Assembly (NCBI GenBank): GCA_963804865.1
Contig: CAWDSH010000042.1
Span: 558,001 to 622,000, forward strand
DNA length: 64,000 nt
Direction: 5' to 3'
From: CAVVEQ01 sp963804865
Lineage (GTDB): Bacteria; Chloroflexota; Anaerolineae; Anaerolineales; Anaerolineaceae
In this document: piece by piece, positions 46,318 to 55,383 of the stretch
How positions within the stretch are numbered: the stretch's first letter is position 1
Layout: each line of letters begins with the position of its first letter
The notes under the pieces: model-generated
Told to the model about the DNA's origin: nothing
The model's input: only the letters and a program-made list of their open reading frames with translations
Databases searched by the model: none
Made by a program: the position numbers and the translations under genes

Positions 46318-47142
46318 TTACGCCTGGTTTTTGATGCTGGGGGTGGATCTTGGCAGGATCTGGCGCATTTTGACCTGGTCATCACTGGATAGGCTGGGCA
46401 GGAAGCGCCGCATCAGGCGTAGAAAATGACCGGACGCATTGGATTGGATCAGGTGTTTGAAATATTCCAGGGCTTCGACCGGGGAAGTTCTATAGAGCCG
46501 CTGGCATGTAACCAGCAGGCGCTTCTGCAGGGCGAGGTCAGTCTCCAGCAGCAGCGGTTCGAGGATGTTGAAGATCTCAGGTAGATTCTCCAAACCGTGC
46601 TCGGAGAGCAGCGGGTCCAGCGCTATCAGCCCGATCTCCCGAACGCGGTAATTCTTGTGACGGCACCAGTTATTTACCATTGCCAGCCAGGCAGCAGGAT
46701 CACTGGCGCGAATCTTCACACCGCTTTTTGCTAGTAGCTCTGCCAGTAAGGTGGTATCTTCACCGGGCTGGCACCATTTCTTGAGGGTTGTGAAATATGA
46801 TTTTGGTTCATTGGCTGACGCTCGACCGAGTAGGAAGATGGCGATCTGGCGCATCTCCCGGTATTCACTTTTCCAAATGCTGTCCAGAAGCTCAAAGTTG
46901 CACTGGATGACATCCCCGGTGACCCGGTTCAATTCCATTTCAAGCTGGCGCATGACCAGGGGAGGAACATTGAAAGATGGGATCTGCCCAGATTCAATGA
47001 TCTCCTCACCGTGGCGGTAAGAACGATCGCCGTAATGCTCGAGCAGTGATTCCAACCCTTGCCTGAAGGCGGGGGGATCCTGAAATAATTCGCTGAGTCT
47101 GACGATCTGGATCCGCAAGCGGGCTAGTTGAACGGCAGGCAT
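46318..47142 (-). CDS. HEAT-repeat protein, possibly AlkD-like
   Basis: 274 residues, almost entirely helical, with repeat-like blocks such as FELLDSIWKSEYREMRQIAI and NWCRHKNYRVREIGLIALDP, where short helices are followed by basic residues. The organisation recalls HEAT-like DNA alkylation repair proteins (AlkD), but I cannot identify a catalytic Trp/Asp pair with confidence. It follows proS after 30 bases in the same orientation. Confidence 0.45.
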   Translation of the reverse strand: MPAVQLARLRIQIVRLSELFQDPPAFRQGLESLLEHYGDRSYRHGEEIIESGQIPSFNVPPLVMRQLEMELNRVTGDVIQCNFELLDSIWKSEYREMRQIAIFLLGRASANEPKSYFTTLKKWCQPGEDTTLLAELLAKSGVKIRASDPAAWLAMVNNWCRHKNYRVREIGLIALDPLLSEHGLENLPEIFNILEPLLLETDLALQKRLLVTCQRLYRTSPVEALEYFKHLIQSNASGHFLRLMRRFLPSLSSDDQVKMRQILPRSTPSIKNQA

Positions 47143-47172
47143 ATGTTGATCTATAGAGAAAAGAAGGCAGCC

Positions 47173-48606
47173 TTAATAGGCCTTGGCAAAATATGCTTTA
47201 TCTTTTGCCGGTTTTCCGCAAACGATGCATTTCCCTGCGGATTCTTTTTGATCCAGCGGGATGCAGCGGGTGGTCGCTTTGGTATCTTCCTTGATTTTTG
47301 TTTCGCATTCCGTTGAACCGCACCAGTATGAAAATGCCCAGCCGTCCTCGACAACCTTTTGGAGCTCGCTGTAATCTTTCGGTTCGAAAATGTGCGCATC
47401 GCGGAATGCGAGTGCCCGGTCGTATAGCGATGCCTGGATCTCGGTGAGCAATTCAGCCACCTGGGCTTCCAGGTTTGCCTGTGGGACGAAGGTCTTGCCT
47501 TCCCTGCCGGGTTTATCGCGCCGCGCGAACGCAACGCTGCCCTTTTCAACATCCTTGGGACCGATCTCGATCCGCAGCGGAACACCACGCATTTCCCAAT
47601 CGTTGAATTTGAATCCGGGAGTGACTTCGGTGCGGTCATCCACTTTGATCCGGAAAGATTTGAGCTGCGCAGCAACCGATTCGACCACTGGCATAACTTT
47701 CGATCTTTCCTCGTCAGTCTTGTAGATCGGCACGATCACCGCCTGGATGGGCGCCAGCCGGGGCGGGAAGATCAGTCCCTGGTCATCACCATGCGTCATG
47801 ATGATGGCGCCGATCAAACGCGTGGAAGCCCCCCAGGAGGTCGTCCAGCAATATTGCTGTTCGTTATTGATATCCAGGTATTGGATATCGAAAGCCTTGG
47901 CGAAATTCTGGCCGAGGTTATGCGAGGTGCCTGCCTGCAGCGCTTTGGTATCTCCCATCATCGCCTCGATGGAATAGGAACGGGCAGCCCCGGCGAATTT
48001 TTCCGTGTCGCTTTTTCTGCCGGGGAGGACCGGGATGGCGGCATCTTCCCCGGCAAAATCAGCGTATGTCTGCAGCATGCGCAGGGTTTCTTCCTGGGCT
48101 TCATCAGCGGTGGCGTGGGCGGTATGCCCTTCCTGCCAGTAGAATTCCAGCGTTCGCAGGAAAAGTCGCGTGCGCATTTCCCAACGTACCACGTTCCCCC
48201 ACTGGTTGATCAGCACCGGGAGATCGCGGTAGGAGCGGATCCATTTGGAATACATGTACCCGATGATCGTTTCGGAGGTTGGGCGCACGACCAGCGGCTC
48301 CTCCAGCTTTTCCCCACCGCCGATGGTCACCACCGCCAGTTCAGGTGAAAAACCCTCCACGTGCTCCTTCTCTTTTTCAAGAAAGGACATTGGGATGAAT
48401 AGCGGGAAGGCGGCGTTGACATGCCCGCTGGCTTTGAAGCGCCGGTCGAGGCTCTGCTGGATATTTTCCCAGAGCGCCCAGCCGTACGGTCGCACCACCA
48501 TGCAGCCGCGCACGGGGGCATAATCAGCCAGCTCTGCACGTTGAATGACCTGGTTGTACCATTCTGAGAAATTTTCGGTCCTGGTGGGGAGTTTATCTGT
48601 GCTCAT
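47173..48606 (-). CDS. proS: Prolyl-tRNA synthetase, archaeal/eukaryotic type (ProS type 3)
   Basis: Charges tRNA-Pro. 477 residues without the editing insertion of the bacterial type. Class II motifs: motif 1 around VRPYGWALWENIQQ, motif 2 VRWEMRTRLFLRTLEFYWQE and motif 3 in GAIIMTHGDDQGLIFPPRLA. The C-terminal zinc-like domain carries YWCGSTECE and CIVCGKPAK and ends FAKAY, as in the archaeal form. No clear Shine-Dalgarno stands before the ATG. Confidence 0.93.
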   Translation of the reverse strand: MSTDKLPTRTENFSEWYNQVIQRAELADYAPVRGCMVVRPYGWALWENIQQSLDRRFKASGHVNAAFPLFIPMSFLEKEKEHVEGFSPELAVVTIGGGEKLEEPLVVRPTSETIIGYMYSKWIRSYRDLPVLINQWGNVVRWEMRTRLFLRTLEFYWQEGHTAHATADEAQEETLRMLQTYADFAGEDAAIPVLPGRKSDTEKFAGAARSYSIEAMMGDTKALQAGTSHNLGQNFAKAFDIQYLDINNEQQYCWTTSWGASTRLIGAIIMTHGDDQGLIFPPRLAPIQAVIVPIYKTDEERSKVMPVVESVAAQLKSFRIKVDDRTEVTPGFKFNDWEMRGVPLRIEIGPKDVEKGSVAFARRDKPGREGKTFVPQANLEAQVAELLTEIQASLYDRALAFRDAHIFEPKDYSELQKVVEDGWAFSYWCGSTECETKIKEDTKATTRCIPLDQKESAGKCIVCGKPAKDKAYFAKAY

Positions 48607-48682
48607 ATTATTACAACTTTCTGTCTGGATGAATTGAATAATCGATTATAGTGTACGTTTTGGCATGCTGATTGAGTGAATA

Positions 48683-49228
48683 TCATCCCGGAACTGATTT
48701 TGTGATGAAATCCATGGCAGCGTCCACGTCCGGCTTGAATAGCATGCGCTCCCAGTCGAGATCGGGTGCGTAACTTCCAAGCTGCTTGCGGTACGTGGTC
48801 ATGGTTTCCTGCCAGCCTTTGCCGATCAGTACCAGGGGTTTGGACTGGACGGCTTCGATGATCATCAAATTCCACATCACTGCAAGCTCAGCCAGGGTGC
48901 CGGCACCGCCCGGGAGGGCGATGGCTGCGGTACAGCGGCGGATGAGATATTCGATCCTTCCAATTAGAGCCGGCAGGCAGACTTCCTCCTTCACCCAGGG
49001 GTTGACCTTGGCAGGTCGCCAGCTTTCCAGCTCCTCGCAGCTTACACCGATCACGTGACCTCCGTGCTCATTGCAGCCGCGTGATACGGCTTCCATGGTG
49101 CCCATGTATCCCCCGGTCATCACGATGTGACCTGCTTTCGCGATCAGTTCACCCAGGTGATAGGCTTCCTGGTATGCCGGTTCTCCAGGGCGGGGATTCG
49201 ACCCACCGAAAACAGTGATGATCATCAT
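48683..49228 (-). CDS. LOG-family protein (Rossmann fold, PGGxGT)
   Basis: 181 residues with TVFGGSNPRPGEPAYQEAY, HIVMTGGYMGTMEAVSRG and ALPGGAGTLAELAVMWNLM. The PGGxGTxxE motif is the substrate loop of the LOG family, which in plants and some bacteria releases cytokinin bases; the bacterial role is usually unknown. Start is at 49228 or the ATG at 49225. Confidence 0.8.
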   Translation of the reverse strand: MMIITVFGGSNPRPGEPAYQEAYHLGELIAKAGHIVMTGGYMGTMEAVSRGCNEHGGHVIGVSCEELESWRPAKVNPWVKEEVCLPALIGRIEYLIRRCTAAIALPGGAGTLAELAVMWNLMIIEAVQSKPLVLIGKGWQETMTTYRKQLGSYAPDLDWERMLFKPDVDAAMDFITKSVPG

Positions 49229-49244
49229 TACACTCCGTAACTCG

Positions 49245-50042
49245 TTAAATAAAATGTGCCAGGTTGAGATATTCGCTGAGATCCAGGTTGATGCTGATCT
49301 CCGGGTGTCCGATCAAGCGGCCTTCAAGTTCGCCCAGCGCGGCATAGATCATTTTTGTCATTCGCATGGCTTCTGTGGGCGGAAGGTCGATGGCTGCCAT
49401 GGTCTTTTCGATCTGGATGGTATGCTGGCGGATATGAGAATCGAATCGACCCAATCTGAACCGCAGGGGCATGGGTTCATCTTCCCAGTAATACATTCCA
49501 AAATTAAGGTCCTGGTCCTTGATGCCGCTCAATTGCTTGGTGATATATCCATGTACTTTCAGGTAAAAAGTCATTATTTCTGCCATGGAACCGGCAAATG
49601 TCGTCATATTGAATCCGCCATGGTCTTTGAAAAAGGGATCCCAGAAATTATCCGGGATCTGACCGGGGGCATCACGATGGGAGAGGTTGTAATGGAAGAC
49701 ACCGAAGAACGTCCATTCCGTTTCTACGATATGGCTTACGGTTTTGCGGACTGACCATTCCCCCGGGGAAGGTTCCACGTCCAGCTTGTAATCGGGACAT
49801 CCAAGCAGAACTGCTTGTAAATTGCAAAAGGATAGGTGATGCTGGGCAAGCCTGCGGTGTACGGTGGTCTGCTGAACTCCGATCATCGCAGCTGCCTGCC
49901 TCAATTCCTCGTAAACTCTGAAAAAGATGAATCGCAATCCCTCTTCATAACCCTTCCAGTTCCAGGGTTCATTGAGACGGCTGTCATCCAGGAATATCAT
50001 TTGCTTGGCGAATTCATCTACTTGTTGTCTGATGGATATCAT
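49245..50042 (-). CDS. DinB-superfamily protein
   Basis: 265 residues, helical. VEPSPGEWSVRKTVSHIVET and FDSHIRQHTIQIEKTMAAID are the typical DinB/YfiT metal-site segments, with His in SHIVET and the HIRQH region as likely ligands. A short helix-turn-helix-like N-terminal part (AAAMIGVQQTTVHRRLAQHH) is unusual for the superfamily. It could be a metal-dependent thiol transferase or stress protein; substrate unknown. Confidence 0.7.
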   Translation of the reverse strand: MISIRQQVDEFAKQMIFLDDSRLNEPWNWKGYEEGLRFIFFRVYEELRQAAAMIGVQQTTVHRRLAQHHLSFCNLQAVLLGCPDYKLDVEPSPGEWSVRKTVSHIVETEWTFFGVFHYNLSHRDAPGQIPDNFWDPFFKDHGGFNMTTFAGSMAEIMTFYLKVHGYITKQLSGIKDQDLNFGMYYWEDEPMPLRFRLGRFDSHIRQHTIQIEKTMAAIDLPPTEAMRMTKMIYAALGELEGRLIGHPEISINLDLSEYLNLAHFI

Positions 50043-50070
50043 TGACTACCTCCGGGGGCACTTGGGTCGT

Positions 50071-50382
50071 TTATTCCCACTTTCTTAGTGAATTGACCTC
50101 GAGCTTGGTGAGAATGGCACTCTCCAGGTCGATCTTTTCCAGCCTGGCCAATTGAAAAAGGTATAGTGCCACATCCGCCAGCTCTCCGGGCAATTCCTTT
50201 ATATTATGACATTGATTTCCCCATTGGTAATGCTCCAGGACTTCTGCTGTCTCAAGCGCTAGCGAGATGGCCATATTGCGGGGTGTCTGTGGTCGTGGGC
50301 TCTTCGCAGAGTACCAGGATTTGGATTTTACGAATTCATCCATTTTATCGGAAAGATATTTGATATCGTGAATTTCAGTCAT
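50071..50382 (-). CDS. MazG-like nucleotide pyrophosphohydrolase (small)
   Basis: 103 residues. SLALETAEVLEHYQWG and ELPGELADVALYLFQLARLE hold the paired ExxE and ExxD metal sites of the all-alpha NTP pyrophosphatase (dCTPase/MazG-like) fold. The ATG overlaps the stop of the glycosyltransferase gene upstream by four bases (ATGA), so the two are coupled. Distinct from the full-length mazG at 24409-25545. Confidence 0.8.
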   Translation of the reverse strand: MTEIHDIKYLSDKMDEFVKSKSWYSAKSPRPQTPRNMAISLALETAEVLEHYQWGNQCHNIKELPGELADVALYLFQLARLEKIDLESAILTKLEVNSLRKWE

Positions 50383-51614
50383 GATTCCTCCTGAGCATAG
50401 GAAAGTTCCTTTGATTTTTTGTCGTTGCTAAAAAAGAACAACCAGATCAGGAAGATGCCGTAGATGAAAAGAGGCCATTCATCTGCAGAAGGGATATACC
50501 ATTTGCTGATGATGAATACCCCCCACGATAGGATCAAGGGAAAGAACCAGAAGGCAAAATCCACTTTCCAATCCAACTTTTGCTTCGTTCCCATCCAGCA
50601 AAGAAGCGGTACCAGGAAACAAAGTTGTTCGTAGGATATTCCGTGCGGGTGGAACAGGTAAGTGGCAAAACCGATCCAGGCAATCAGCTTGATATCTGGG
50701 AGCTGTCCTTTGAACCAGCGAAAGAGCAGCCAGACGGAAATTCCCGCGCAGGCAATTCCTGTGATCCATGTTCCAAGGCTGATCATTTGAGGTGAATCAA
50801 AAACCGCCAGGAAATTGGAGATGGTCGGACGACTTTGGACATAACCGGCATATTCCTGGATGCGCGCTAGCCATTGCGGGAGCCAGCCGGGAACCGTGAG
50901 GAAAGAGATCCCGAAGAGCAGCAGCCAGCAGGCAATCAGGCTTGCCAGGAAATACCAGTACTTGCGTTTTAACGCTACCAAAGCAATAAAAATTAAAAAG
51001 AACCAGGTGAACTGCGGTTTTGCAGTGATCCAGGCAATACCCAGCCCCATGATGATTTGCAGGACAGGAGAGGGGGTTGCGCGGTGAACGAATAAACCGT
51101 AGAAGAGGATCAGGATCGCGGCAATGGTTACCGCGAAATTACCCAGGATAAGTCCAAATGACACTGGGTAAAAGATCAGGAAGGTGATCCCCAGCCATTT
51201 GGGTGCCTTTGGAAAGGAGAGATAAGCAGCGCTCACCAGCAGCAGGATATTGATGACCATCCAGGCAGATTCTGCCCAGGGATAATCCATCCATGCGAAG
51301 GGCACAAGAATGAACAGGCTGTATGCAGGGTAGGCAAAAGCGACCTGGTCCTGTTCGGAGGTTGCGGGTCTGCCGTAAATGCCGATCTGGCTGAGCAGGG
51401 TCACTTCTTCGCTGTAGGGATTCTTTCCTTCCATGAAATTCGAACGGGCAGCCAGCCAGAAGGTATAGAAATCAGCCCCGAGGGGTGATTTTGAAAGCAC
51501 CGAATGAAGCGCAACCGTGAACGCTACAAGGACAACGAGGGTTACCAGGGCGATGGTCAGGATTTTAAGCTGCTTGTTCCCGTTCTCTTGCTCTTTAGGT
51601 ATGTGTGAGTTCAG
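50379..51614 (-). CDS. GT87-like membrane glycosyltransferase, unusual start
   Basis: A polytopic protein with about ten membrane helices and the DUF2029/GT87 pattern: PLGADFYTFWLAARSNFMEG near the N-terminus and LVPFAWMDYPWAESAWMVIN. The first canonical start (GTG at 51500) would cut off an obvious first membrane helix, ILTIALVTLVVLVAFTVAL, open in frame back to a stop near 51630. No ATG, GTG or TTG exists there; a CTG at 51614 with GGGGG upstream, overlapping the stop of the small gene before it, is a candidate. A sequencing indel is the alternative. Confidence 0.7.
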   Translation of the reverse strand: MNSHIPKEQENGNKQLKILTIALVTLVVLVAFTVALHSVLSKSPLGADFYTFWLAARSNFMEGKNPYSEEVTLLSQIGIYGRPATSEQDQVAFAYPAYSLFILVPFAWMDYPWAESAWMVINILLLVSAAYLSFPKAPKWLGITFLIFYPVSFGLILGNFAVTIAAILILFYGLFVHRATPSPVLQIIMGLGIAWITAKPQFTWFFLIFIALVALKRKYWYFLASLIACWLLLFGISFLTVPGWLPQWLARIQEYAGYVQSRPTISNFLAVFDSPQMISLGTWITGIACAGISVWLLFRWFKGQLPDIKLIAWIGFATYLFHPHGISYEQLCFLVPLLCWMGTKQKLDWKVDFAFWFFPLILSWGVFIISKWYIPSADEWPLFIYGIFLIWLFFFSNDKKSKELSYAQEES

Positions 51615-51850
51615 TTCTTCCCCCGTTTCCCCTTATGTTGATTCACCTTATTTTTATTGAGGGTTTTAAGCGCAACCTGCGCTGATTTGACCTGTTCGGG
51701 ATGCCAGCCTTCCTCCGAGATCATGATTTTTAAATGTTTTAAAACAGCCATCTGTTCATCTATGGTCAATTTTTCATACATTGCCCGGATCAATTCTGGA
51801 TCACGGGAAAGGATCTGCTCCCAAACAAGATCGACAGGGTTCATTGTCAT
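51611..51850 (-). CDS. Small hypothetical protein (79 residues)
   Basis: Begins MTMNPVDLVWEQILSRDPEL and ends in a lysine-rich tail (LNKNKVNQHKGKRGKN). Helical, no membrane segment. I do not recognise a family. It overlaps the probable start of the glycosyltransferase gene and so belongs to that operon. Confidence 0.55.
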   Translation of the reverse strand: MTMNPVDLVWEQILSRDPELIRAMYEKLTIDEQMAVLKHLKIMISEEGWHPEQVKSAQVALKTLNKNKVNQHKGKRGKN

Positions 51851-51884
51851 TGTTAAAGACTACCAGAGGTAAAAAGTTACGTCA

Positions 51885-51921
51885 AGAAAAAGACCCGAAG
51901 GTCTGATCAACCTCCGGGTCC
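51885..51921 (-). terminator. terminator after the EF-G2 gene
   Basis: On the minus strand GACCCG and AGGT pair with ACCT and CGGGTC, with one mismatch between the two halves, followed by TTTTTC. It starts 19 bases after the EF-G2 stop. Confidence 0.75.
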
Positions 51922-51939
51922 TTGTTATCAATAAGATTT

Positions 51940-54012
51940 CTATTCTTCTCTCTTCTGCTGCAAATCCTTCTGGCGTTGGGCGACGATTTCCTGGGTGAGA
52001 TTTGAAGGAACGACTTCGTAATGATCGTGTTCCATGGTGAAATGCCCCCTGCCGCCGGTGAAAGAGCGTAATTGGGTGGTATAGCGCATCATTTCCGCGA
52101 GAGGCACATGCGCTGTGATCGTTGAATGTCCTTTTTCGGATTCCATGCCCTGGACGCGTGCGCGGCGTGTGTTCATGTCTCCGAGCACATCACCCATGTT
52201 GGATTCAGGGACGACGATCTTCACGGACATGATCGGTTCCAATAGAACGGGTCCCGCATCGTGAAATGCAACTTTAAAGGCTTCTCGTCCGGCAACTTCA
52301 AACGCGATGGGTTTCGAATCGACCGGGTGTTCCTTGCCGTCATAAATGGAAACGTGCACCTTGGATACGGGATAACCGGCGAGGATGCCTTCCTTCATCG
52401 TGGCAAGGATGCCTTTCTGAATGGATGAGGAATAGCTTTGCGAAACAGCCCCACCGAAAACATCCCAGGAGAAATCGAAATCCTTGTCCGGACTGGGTTC
52501 GACGCGCAGCCAGACCTCTCCAAATTGACCTGCGCCGCCGGTCTGTTTCTTATGGCGGTGCATACCCTCGCCCTTCTTGGTGATGGTTTCCTGGTAGGGT
52601 ACCTTGGGGATGCTGGTGGTGAGGTTCACCTGGAACTTGGTTTCAGCGCGGCGGATGATCACATCAATGTGCTGATCGCCCATTCCCTGCAGGATGGTCT
52701 GATTGGTGGACATTTCCTGGCGCCAGCTGATGGTCGGATCCTCTTCACAAAGGCGTGTGAGCGTGGGGGAAATCTTGGTCGCATCGGCCTGTGTCTTGGG
52801 GAAGATCGCTACCTGGAAGAGCGAATGGGGGTAAGCTGGCATCGGCAGGCTGAGGGGATGAGTCTTATCACAAAGGGTGTTGCCCGTGGAAGTTTCGGTC
52901 AGCTTGGGTACAACACCGATATCACCGGAATGAACGATCTTGACCGGCATGGTTTCCTTGCCGCGGGGAATGCTGATCTGTCCCAATCGTTCTTCGATAC
53001 CCTTGGTCTGGTTCCAAACCCGGCTGTCGGTATTGAGTGTTCCCGAATAAATTCGGAAGAAGGTTTGTTTACCAACGAAGGGATCAGCGGTGGTTTTCCA
53101 GACGTATGCAGCCAGTGGCCCGCTATCGGAAGCCTTAAGCTCTTCATCACCTTCCTTACCTTTGGCAAATACCGCCGGGGCTTCCACCGGTGAAGGGATC
53201 AGCTCGAGAATGGCGTCCAGTAATTGGTGAGCACCGATCTCCAGTTGACCTGAAGAGACAAAAACCGGGGCGTAGCTGCCGGCGCCGACGATCTTTCTTA
53301 AACCCTGGATCAGTTCATCTTCAGTCAGGCTCATGGTGGCGAAATATTTTTCCATCAAGGAATCATCGCCTTCTGCTGCTGCTTCCACCAATTTGGCATG
53401 CGCTTCATCAGCGGCACCCTTGAGCTCTGCAGGGATTTCAACCGGGGTATTGCTGTTCCCCTTGAAAGCTTTCATCCTCAAAACATCGATCACACCCTGG
53501 AATGCAGCTTTCTCTCCCCAGGGGATCTGTACGGGGATCAGGCGGATACTTGAGTATTCCTGGACTGAAGCGATCGTTTTTTGGAAATTTGCGTTATCGC
53601 GCTCCATTTTGTTGACCACGAGAAACCGGGGGAGCTTGAAGGTATCGCAGGTGTCCCAGGCGATCTCAGTGCCAACTTCAAGTCCGGCAACTGAATCCAC
53701 GAGGACCAGTGCACCTTCCACCACTCTTAAGGCGGAAATGACTTCCCCGACAAAATCGGTATAGCCGGGTGCATCCAGGACATTGATCTTATTGTCTTTG
53801 TATTCGACCGGGATCACCGAGGTCGAAAGGGAAAGTTTACGTCGAATTTCCTCGTCTTCGAAATCTGAAATCGTTGTTCCATCTTCGATCTTGCCAAGTC
53901 GCGTTGTGCCTCCTGTGACATGCAGGAACGCTTCACCCAATATGGTTTTTCCTGCACTGCCGTGTGATACCAGCGCGATGTTACGAATATGATCAGAGGT
54001 ATATTCTTTCAT
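51940..54012 (-). CDS. fusA2: EF-G-like protein (EF-G2), divergent GTPase motifs
   Basis: 690 residues collinear with EF-G, including the C-terminal domains (GLAEMMRYTTQLRSFTGGRG-type block, MEHDHYEVVP). The GTPase motifs differ from the housekeeping copy: G1 SHGSAGKT, G3 LDAPGYTDF (His replaced by Tyr) and G4 NKMERD (Glu for Asp). This is the pattern of the EF-G2 group, whose role is uncertain and not clearly translocation. The ATG at 54012 has AAGGG upstream; TTG at 54018 is an alternative. Confidence 0.9.
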   Translation of the reverse strand: MKEYTSDHIRNIALVSHGSAGKTILGEAFLHVTGGTTRLGKIEDGTTISDFEDEEIRRKLSLSTSVIPVEYKDNKINVLDAPGYTDFVGEVISALRVVEGALVLVDSVAGLEVGTEIAWDTCDTFKLPRFLVVNKMERDNANFQKTIASVQEYSSIRLIPVQIPWGEKAAFQGVIDVLRMKAFKGNSNTPVEIPAELKGAADEAHAKLVEAAAEGDDSLMEKYFATMSLTEDELIQGLRKIVGAGSYAPVFVSSGQLEIGAHQLLDAILELIPSPVEAPAVFAKGKEGDEELKASDSGPLAAYVWKTTADPFVGKQTFFRIYSGTLNTDSRVWNQTKGIEERLGQISIPRGKETMPVKIVHSGDIGVVPKLTETSTGNTLCDKTHPLSLPMPAYPHSLFQVAIFPKTQADATKISPTLTRLCEEDPTISWRQEMSTNQTILQGMGDQHIDVIIRRAETKFQVNLTTSIPKVPYQETITKKGEGMHRHKKQTGGAGQFGEVWLRVEPSPDKDFDFSWDVFGGAVSQSYSSSIQKGILATMKEGILAGYPVSKVHVSIYDGKEHPVDSKPIAFEVAGREAFKVAFHDAGPVLLEPIMSVKIVVPESNMGDVLGDMNTRRARVQGMESEKGHSTITAHVPLAEMMRYTTQLRSFTGGRGHFTMEHDHYEVVPSNLTQEIVAQRQKDLQQKREE

Positions 54013-54140
54013 TAACAAAGACCCTTCTTCTTTATAATAGGAGATGGTTGGTTGACAACCTCCCTATTCTAAAGGAAAGCAGCAATCTTGACAAGAAGAT
54101 TTCACGCGTCATCCTTAGTCCCAGTAATCGGGCTCCCAAA

Positions 54141-54749
54141 ATGATCAAATCCTTGATCCGCCGTTTGTTATTTTCGTTGAAATATCTGGGGAATCCTCCC
54201 TGGGATACGGGTGAATCACCACCAGAATTATTGGCTTTTATCAATACCCACCCCCCGGGACACGCCCTGGATCTGGGTTGTGGAACGGGCACTAATTTGA
54301 TCACGCTGGCTAAGGCGGGGTGGCAGGTGACTGGAGTGGATTTTGTTCCCCGTGCCATCCAGCGGGCCAGGAGCCGGTTCAACCGGTTGGGACTTGAGGG
54401 TGAGTTGATCCTCGGAGATGTGACTGATATTCCCCGGTTGAGAGACAAAAGATTCGATCTTATCCTGGATATGGGCTGTTATCACGGTGTGGTCAATGAC
54501 AGGCGGGAAAAATATCAGCAAAACATCGCGGAATGGCTGCTGCCTTCCGGGAGTTTTTTACTGTATGGTTTTATCAGTGATGAACCTGGTTCCAGGGGTA
54601 TATCACCAGCAGACGAAGAAAGATTCGAGCGCGTTATGCACCTGGAAAACAAATCCGTGAGCAGCGATCCCAGCGGCCATCCTTCTGCCTGGTGGCATTA
54701 CGTGCGATTTGGGAAAGCAAAAAGTTCACCGGTGGACATGGTTAAGTAA
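54141..54749 (+). CDS. SAM-dependent methyltransferase
   Basis: The frame is open from 53964, but the ATG at 54141 gives MIKSLIRRLLFSLKYLGN directly before the core. Motif I ALDLGCGTGTNLITLA, then GVDFVPRAIQRARSRF, DVTDIPRL and FDLILDMGCYHGVV. 202 residues, class I fold; substrate unknown. Divergent from EF-G2 with a gap of about 130 bases. Confidence 0.75.
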   Translation: MIKSLIRRLLFSLKYLGNPPWDTGESPPELLAFINTHPPGHALDLGCGTGTNLITLAKAGWQVTGVDFVPRAIQRARSRFNRLGLEGELILGDVTDIPRLRDKRFDLILDMGCYHGVVNDRREKYQQNIAEWLLPSGSFLLYGFISDEPGSRGISPADEERFERVMHLENKSVSSDPSGHPSAWWHYVRFGKAKSSPVDMVK

Positions 54750-54845
54750 ATATCAAGATCTTATTGAGCAAGGTCTAATTGGATAAGAGCTGTACTGGAT
54801 TGGGGGAAAGTCAATCGCGGATAGGTTAATCTATCTGGCTATTTG

Positions 54846-55373
54846 CTAATCCAAATTCTTTTCCATGCGCCAGGCTGGTTCCTTCACCTCGTGCCAGTTA
54901 CCATCCTCATCCGGGTAGGACCAGTTGCCCTCTTCATGCGCCGCGATGTGATATCCATTTTTTTCATACAGGCTGATGGCTTTGACATTCTCCTTGGCGA
55001 CGTTGAGAGTCAAAAACCGGAACCCCCTTTTCTTCAGATCAGCTTCGATGATTTCAAGGATGCGCGATCCAAGCCCGTGGTCGCGATATTCAGGCTTGAT
55101 GCGGAAAGAAAACATGTAGGCATGGGTTGTCCCATTGGCAAGCTCGGGACGATCGCATTCGAGCTGGACGAACACCTGTCCGATGATGCCTATCCCCTTG
55201 GACTCTGCCACCCATAATACCGCCTGCCCCTGCTGGGCACGTTCAAATGTGTTCCTGTAGACCACGCGGAAATGAGAATAGGTTCCATCCCATTCAAGTC
55301 CCGGCAGATCTTCCTGACGAACCCTGCGGATGATTGTTTTTCTCAGCCAATCAGGTAAGGGGTTTGGTTCCAT
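54846..55373 (-). CDS. GNAT-family N-acetyltransferase
   Basis: 175 residues. The acetyl-CoA loop is MFSFRIKPEYRDHGLGSRIL (R/Q-x-x-G-x-G type), followed by FLTLNVAKENVKAISLYEKN GY-type motif B. It ends WRMEKNLD. It starts ten bases after the stop of the CCA enzyme gene on the same strand. Substrate unknown. Confidence 0.82.
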   Translation of the reverse strand: MEPNPLPDWLRKTIIRRVRQEDLPGLEWDGTYSHFRVVYRNTFERAQQGQAVLWVAESKGIGIIGQVFVQLECDRPELANGTTHAYMFSFRIKPEYRDHGLGSRILEIIEADLKKRGFRFLTLNVAKENVKAISLYEKNGYHIAAHEEGNWSYPDEDGNWHEVKEPAWRMEKNLD

Positions 55374-55383
55374 TTGCGATGGG

